The position numbers and the translations under genes are program-made. 33,993 nucleotides of DNA, taken from contig JAAVHL010000122.1 of NCBI GenBank assembly GCA_014799735.1, positions 1 through 33,993 of the forward strand, in the 5' to 3' direction. Positions 30,320 through 33,993 of the stretch are shown piece after piece. Source of the DNA: Ruminococcus sp. GTDB lineage: Bacteria > Bacillota > Clostridia > Oscillospirales > Ruminococcaceae. Every line of letters starts with the position of its first letter. Within the stretch, counting starts at the first letter, position 1. A model generated the notes under the pieces. It ran no database searches, was not told where the DNA came from, and was given only the letters and a program-made list of their open reading frames with translations.

Positions 30320-31534
30320 ATGACTTTGTACGAAGAACTTGTTGCCCGCGGACTTATCGCGCAGGTGACCGACGAAAAAGAGATCAGCGACATGATCAAC
30401 AACGGAAAGGCTACCTTTTACATCGGCTTCGACCCCACCGCCGACAGCCTCCATGTGGGACATTTTATGGCTCTCTGCCTGATGAAACGTCTGCAAATGG
30501 CGGGAAACAAGCCTATCGCCCTCCTCGGCGGCGGTACGGGCATGATCGGCGACCCCTCGGGAAAATCCGACATGAGAAAAATGCTGACAAAAGAGGACAT
30601 CGACCACAATATCGAGTGCTTCAAAAAGCAGATGAGCAGGTTTATTGACTTCTCCGACGGAAAAGCAATTATGGTAAATAATGCCGACTGGCTTCTCGAT
30701 CTTAACTATGTGGACGTTCTCCGCGAGGTGGGCGCGTGCTTCTCGGTAAACAAAATGCTGACCTACGAGTGCTACAAACAGCGCATGGAACGCGGTCTGA
30801 CGTTCCTTGAATTCAACTACATGATAATGCAGAGCTACGATTTCTATATGCTGTACCAGAAATACGGCTGTACAATGCAGTTCGGCGGCGACGACCAGTG
30901 GGCGAATATGCTTGGCGGCACGGAGCTTATCCGCAAAAAGCTTGGCAAGGATGCTCACGCTATGACAATAACTCTGCTTCTCAACTCCGAGGGCAAGAAA
31001 ATGGGCAAGACCGAAAAGGGCGCGGTTTGGCTTGACCCAGAGAAAACTTCCCCATTTGATTTTTACCAGTACTGGAGAAACGTTGCCGACGCTGATGTTA
31101 TGAAGTGCATACGTATGCTTACGTTCCTGCCTATTGAGGAAATCGAAGCTATGAAAGACTGGGAGGGCAGTCAGCTTAACAAGGCTAAGGAAATTCTTGC
31201 CTACGAGCTGACAAAGCTTGTCCACGGCGAGGAGGAAGCCAACAAGGCGCAGGAGGGCGCAAAGGCTCTCTTCGGCGGCGGGGGAAACACCGAGAATATG
31301 CCAAGTACGGAAATTCCCGCCGCGGAAATTCCTGCGGACGGTATAAATATTCTTGACCTGCTTGTAAAGACGGGGCTTGCTCCCTCAAAGAGCGAGGCGA
31401 GACGGCTTGTTCAGCAGGGAGGAATTTCCGTGGACGACGGCAAGGTCGCAGACCCTAACGCTCTTGTGAAGATTGAGACGGAGGTCATTATCAAAAAGGG
31501 TAAAAAGGTTTTCCATAAAGCGGTAAAAGTTTAA
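30320..31534 (+). CDS. tyrS: Tyrosyl-tRNA synthetase
   Basis: Attaches tyrosine to tRNA-Tyr. I start it at ATG 30320 ([12 protein letters not shown]) because AAGGAG is nine bases upstream and the resulting 404 residues are standard for the family. Class I motifs are HVGH (45-48, HIGH type) and KMGKT (227-231, KMSKS type). The tyrosine pocket [10 protein letters not shown] is at 188-197, and a C-terminal S4 RNA-binding domain is at about 340-404 ([18 protein letters not shown]). The upstream frame is open back to 30026, so an N-terminally extended form is possible. The tyrosine T-box at 27340-27602 is its probable regulator despite the intervening genes. A terminator follows at 31546-31583. 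Confidence 0.96.
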   Translation: MTLYEELVARGLIAQVTDEKEISDMINNGKATFYIGFDPTADSLHVGHFMALCLMKRLQMAGNKPIALLGGGTGMIGDPSGKSDMRKMLTKEDIDHNIECFKKQMSRFIDFSDGKAIMVNNADWLLDLNYVDVLREVGACFSVNKMLTYECYKQRMERGLTFLEFNYMIMQSYDFYMLYQKYGCTMQFGGDDQWANMLGGTELIRKKLGKDAHAMTITLLLNSEGKKMGKTEKGAVWLDPEKTSPFDFYQYWRNVADADVMKCIRMLTFLPIEEIEAMKDWEGSQLNKAKEILAYELTKLVHGEEEANKAQEGAKALFGGGGNTENMPSTEIPAAEIPADGINILDLLVKTGLAPSKSEARRLVQQGGISVDDGKVADPNALVKIETEVIIKKGKKVFHKAVKV

Positions 31535-31545
31535 AGTAATAGTGA

Positions 31546-31583
31546 AAAGCTGCACGTCTCGAAAAGGCGTGCGGCTTTGTTTG
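31546..31583 (+). terminator. tyrS terminator
   Basis: AAAGC.GCACG (31546-31556) pairs with CGTGC.GCTTT (31568-31578), followed by GTTTG, twelve bases after the tyrS stop. The sequence is nearly repeated at 31755-31783. Confidence 0.7.
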
Positions 31584-31593
31584 CGATAAAGGT

Positions 31594-31735
31594 GATAAAT
31601 TTTGATTTAGCGCACAGCGCACCAAGTAGCAAGCCTTTAGGCGGCGAAGCCGCCGACATCAGCTGGACCAGCTATAGTCGGCGGCTTCGCCGCCTGTTTT
31701 GCGCCTACAGTTAGTGCGTTAAATCAAAATTTATC
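31594..31735. repeat. Nested palindromic (MITE-like) element
   Basis: 142 bp with three nested inverted repeats. The outer 22-bp arms (31594-31615 and 31714-31735) have one mismatch. The inner 18-bp arms (31640-31657 and 31677-31694) are exact, each with a GGCGGC/GCCGCC palindrome. The core AGCTGG-A-CCAGCT is at about 31661-31673. No ORF is present. The outer arm and GCCGCC unit recur at 297-370. It could fold into one long hairpin in RNA or DNA. Confidence 0.7.
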
Positions 31736-31754
31736 TTTTTCGACGGCATGATTC

Positions 31755-31783
31755 GCACGTCCGAAAAAGTCGTGCGGCTTTTT
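31755..31783 (+). terminator. Second, near-duplicate terminator
   Basis: GCACG (31755-31759) and CGTGC (31771-31775), followed by GGCTTTTTG. It is similar base for base to the tyrS terminator on the other side of the palindromic element, as if the element had split or duplicated it. Confidence 0.6.
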
Positions 31784-31816
31784 GTGCAATTTTTTTAGTA
31801 AAATTACATAAAAAAT

Positions 31817-31845
31817 TTGACATTTGAATTATAATATGGTATAAT
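31817..31845 (+). promoter_or_regulatory. Promoter of the amidohydrolase gene
   Basis: TTGACA (31817-31822), 17-bp spacer, TATAAT (31840-31845); a perfect consensus about 25 bases before the start codon. Confidence 0.8.
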
Positions 31846-31870
31846 TGTACTATTAAAAGGAGCGTTAAAA

Positions 31871-32692
31871 ATGTACATTGATTTCCATACCCACGCTTTT
31901 GCCGACGCAATAGCGGAAAAGGCTATATCAAAGCTTGAACATACCCTTATCGAATCGGGCTACGGCGCATCCGTTCCCGCCGCAACGAGAGGTACTGTGG
32001 GCGAACTGCTTGAAATGCTTCCCAAATGGAAGGTTGACAAGGCGGTAATTCTTCCCATCGCCACAAAGCCCTCCCAGCAGACGGTGATAAACAACTGGGC
32101 TAAGGACGTCCAGACCGCAAACAGCGGCACACTGTACTGCTTCGGCTCCGTCCACCCGGACGCGGAGGACGCTCTCACCGAGCTTGAACGCATAAAGTCT
32201 CTCGGGCTTCACGGAGTTAAGCTCCACCCCGATTATCAGGGCTTTTTCGCCAACGAGCAGCGACTTTTCCCGCTGTACCGCAAGTGCGCGGAGCTTGGTC
32301 TGCCAGTGGTTTTCCACGCGGGTCTGGACGCTATGTCCGTGGACTGTATCCACTGCACGCCCCAAATGAGCGCGGAGGTTCTGGACGCTGTCCCCGAAAT
32401 GACCCTTATCCTCGCACACCTGGGCGGAAACGAACGCTGGGATGATGTGGAAAAATATCTGGTGGGCAGAGACGTTTACTTCGATACCGCCTATATCGAC
32501 GGCACTATTTCCGACGAACAGGCGCTGCGGATATTCAGAAACCACGGCGCGGATAAGATACTGTTCGCTTCGGACTGTCCGTGGCACCCGTCCTGCCGCG
32601 AAAGGGAAATGCTGGAACGGCTTCCACTCACAGACGGGGAACGCGAGCTTATTTCCCATGTTAATGCGGAAAAGCTTTTAAACATTTGTTAA
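31871..32692 (+). CDS. Metal-dependent amidohydrolase-2 family protein
   Basis: A 273-residue TIM-barrel hydrolase or decarboxylase of the amidohydrolase_2 type. Metal and catalytic positions are visible: HTH at residues 6-8 (YIDFHTHAF), VKLHPDYQGF (about 116-125), the histidine in VFHAGLD, LAHLGGN (about 181-187) and the final aspartate in FASDCPWH. Members act on varied ring compounds or lactones; the substrate is not evident. It is monocistronic, with a perfect promoter upstream and AAGGAG before the start. It lies between the tyrS region and the pilus-type gene, and nothing in the neighbours points to a pathway. Confidence 0.88.
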   Translation: MYIDFHTHAFADAIAEKAISKLEHTLIESGYGASVPAATRGTVGELLEMLPKWKVDKAVILPIATKPSQQTVINNWAKDVQTANSGTLYCFGSVHPDAEDALTELERIKSLGLHGVKLHPDYQGFFANEQRLFPLYRKCAELGLPVVFHAGLDAMSVDCIHCTPQMSAEVLDAVPEMTLILAHLGGNERWDDVEKYLVGRDVYFDTAYIDGTISDEQALRIFRNHGADKILFASDCPWHPSCREREMLERLPLTDGERELISHVNAEKLLNIC

Positions 32693-32812
32693 TTGTTTCA
32701 AAATACTTTTTCGGCCGCGTTTGGACATTTTTATTAATACGGCATAAAATCGAATGTGTGTTTTTTGTGAAAATGTGCAGATATTCATTGCCGATTTGTT
32801 AAAAATAACATA

Positions 32813-32841
32813 TTGCCAAATTTATAATAAAATGTTATAAT
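32813..32841 (+). promoter_or_regulatory. Promoter of the pilC-like gene
   Basis: TTGCCA (32813-32818), 17-bp spacer, TATAAT (32836-32841). The predicted start near 32848 leaves a 215-nt leader before the ATG at 33064. Confidence 0.7.
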
Positions 32842-32847
32842 ATTTAA

Positions 32848-33063
32848 AGTATCGTGGGCATTTTTTGCACGGACCTTTTTAAAGCGTTTTTTCCCTGCCC
32901 GGGGACTGTGATTCTGCCGACGTGTCAAATCTGTGCGTGACTTCGCGGATATCCCGCAGGCAAAGCGTTTGACAGGTCAGAATGCTGCGGTCACCGTCAG
33001 GGGACGGCGGCGTAAAATTGCCTGAAGATAATTTTTATCCATATCGGAGGTGTCAACCAATTT
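32848..33063 (+). promoter_or_regulatory. Structured leader of unknown class
   Basis: Arms ATTCT (32911-32915), GAC and TGTCAAA (32923-32929) pair with TTTGACA (32968-32974), GTC and AGAAT (32979-32983). CAGGCAA inside the enclosed loop (32957-32963) is exactly complementary to TTGCCTG (33018-33024), so a pseudoknot or an alternative fold is possible. CCGTC-AGGG-GACGG (32994-33007) forms a further hairpin. The ribosome site GGAGG follows. I do not find the c-di-GMP-I consensus, although c-di-GMP riboswitches often precede type IV pilus genes. The rest of the 32693-32847 gap holds only the promoter. Confidence 0.45.
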
Positions 33064-33993
33064 ATGAAGACATTTATCTATACGGCTACGGACGTTCAGG
33101 GTAATACTGTCAAAAATGCCAGAATGGTCGCTGAAGATGTAAATGATTTTCTGGAAAAAATCCACGAAAAAGGTCTTTTCTGCTCGAGCTACAAGGAATC
33201 GAACGAAAAAGGAGCAAAGACGCTTCATAAGTTCACTACCGGCGAGCTGGCCTACAACTGCCGTCAGCTCAGCGCAATGCTTACGTCCGGTCTGACTCTT
33301 GTAAGAGCCCTTGACATTCTGTACAAGGAGCAGGAAAAGGACAATGCCAAGCAGCTGTTCAGAGAGGTTTATGAAGAGGTGCAGAAGGGTTCGTCTTTCT
33401 CGGACGCGCTGAAAATGCAGCAGGGAGCTTTTCCGAGCTTTATGGTATCCATGATTCAGGCGGGTGAGTCTTCGGGTTCGCTGGACGTTATTATCCGCCG
33501 TCTTGAGGATTATTACGACAAGCAGAACAAGCTGAACAACAAGATCAGGGGCGCAATGATGTACCCTATCATTCTGGCGGTACTCTGCGTTGCTATCGTA
33601 ATCGCGCTGTTCACATTCATCATGCCTACGTTCAAGGATCTGCTTACGGAAGAGGATATGAAAGGTCTGACAGGCGCGCTGTTTGCGTTCTCCGACAGCC
33701 TTACGGGATACTGGTACATATACCTCGGCGTTGTTCTGGCGGCGGTATTTATTATCAAGTATTCGCTGAAGATACCCGATGTGCGGTATAAATTCGATAA
33801 GATGATATGTAAGATGCCAAAAATAGGAAAACTTATCGTAAAGGTCTATACGGGACGTTTCGCAAGAACACTGTCCTCGCTGTATTCCTCAGGTATCCCT
33901 ATGGTAGAGGCTCTCGAGCGTTCGTCGGCTATCCTTAACAATACCTTTATAGAAAAGGCGTTCGTTACGGTCGTTGACGAGGTTAAGCAGGGC
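33064..33993 (+). CDS. Type II secretion/type IV pilus F (PilC/GspF) protein, partial
   Basis: The first 310 residues of an inner-membrane platform protein; the gene continues beyond the window. The N-terminal domain begins FIYTATDVQGN and leads into the first F domain, with LAYNCRQLSAMLTSGLTLVRALDIL (about 72-96) and FPSFMVSMIQAGESSGSLD (about 122-140). A membrane helix follows (about 162-183, MYPIILAVLCVAIVIALFTF), then a second at about 218-236 and the start of the second F domain (YTGRFARTLSSLYSSGIPMVEALE). These proteins couple the assembly ATPase to pilin or pseudopilin extrusion. It stands behind its own promoter and long leader, so it is likely the first gene of a pilus-type operon. 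Confidence 0.92.
   Translation, partial: MKTFIYTATDVQGNTVKNARMVAEDVNDFLEKIHEKGLFCSSYKESNEKGAKTLHKFTTGELAYNCRQLSAMLTSGLTLVRALDILYKEQEKDNAKQLFREVYEEVQKGSSFSDALKMQQGAFPSFMVSMIQAGESSGSLDVIIRRLEDYYDKQNKLNNKIRGAMMYPIILAVLCVAIVIALFTFIMPTFKDLLTEEDMKGLTGALFAFSDSLTGYWYIYLGVVLAAVFIIKYSLKIPDVRYKFDKMICKMPKIGKLIVKVYTGRFARTLSSLYSSGIPMVEALERSSAILNNTFIEKAFVTVVDEVKQG

Noticed and set aside
32848..33063. Assignment of the leader as a c-di-GMP-I riboswitch
   Set aside because: The conserved GGCAAACC...GACGCAAAGC pattern of that class is not present by eye.
1..33993. CRISPR array, transposase, prophage or integron
   Set aside because: No regularly spaced direct repeats, recombinase motifs or phage genes were seen in any frame.

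Overview
The window looks like a chromosome segment of a Gram-positive anaerobe of the Ruminococcus/Oscillospiraceae type. This is inferred from the Firmicutes-style promoters and strong Shine-Dalgarno sites, the rhodanese-less ThiI next to a NifS-type desulfurase, a T-box leader, class B sortases and a type IV pilus/type II secretion F gene. I found no tRNA, rRNA, CRISPR array or transposase.

Layout. Positions 1-377 are gene-free and packed with small palindromes. From 421 to 24238 every gene I accept is on the minus strand. In order along the plus coordinate these are: an EAL/YkuI-type c-di-GMP protein and a small membrane protein; a glycolytic block (gpmI, tpiA, pgk) interleaved with small membrane proteins and an internalin-like leucine-rich-repeat protein; a tightly overlapping four-gene operon (ClbS/DfsB-like, flavin split-barrel with a Cys-rich domain, DUF3795, GyrI-like) that resembles a genotoxin or drug defence unit; a zinc-ribbon protein; pdp; a SpoIID-domain protein; four consecutive class B sortases; and an s4U/tRNA sulfur unit (cysteine desulfurase, thiI) that also holds a cell-wall protein with an SPNTG sorting signal and a lipoprotein.

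At 24.3-25.0 kb two tandem copies of a compact RNA module were missed by ordinary gene calling. Each has a consensus promoter, an SD-sequestering hairpin, a 30-34 residue membrane peptide, a bidirectional terminator and a convergent consensus promoter for a roughly 90 nt RNA. This is the architecture of Fst/par- or TxpA-like type I toxin-antitoxin loci and is the most notable element of the window.

From 25136 onward the genes are on the plus strand: a lipoprotein and a fucose/arabinose-isomerase-family protein; a T-box leader with a UAC (Tyr) specifier followed by a membrane protein, a radical SAM (SPL-like) protein, a NUDIX protein, a small membrane ORF that runs in frame into tyrS, and tyrS itself; a nested palindromic element flanked by near-duplicate terminators; an amidohydrolase; and a long structured leader in front of a truncated pilC/gspF-like gene that runs off the window.
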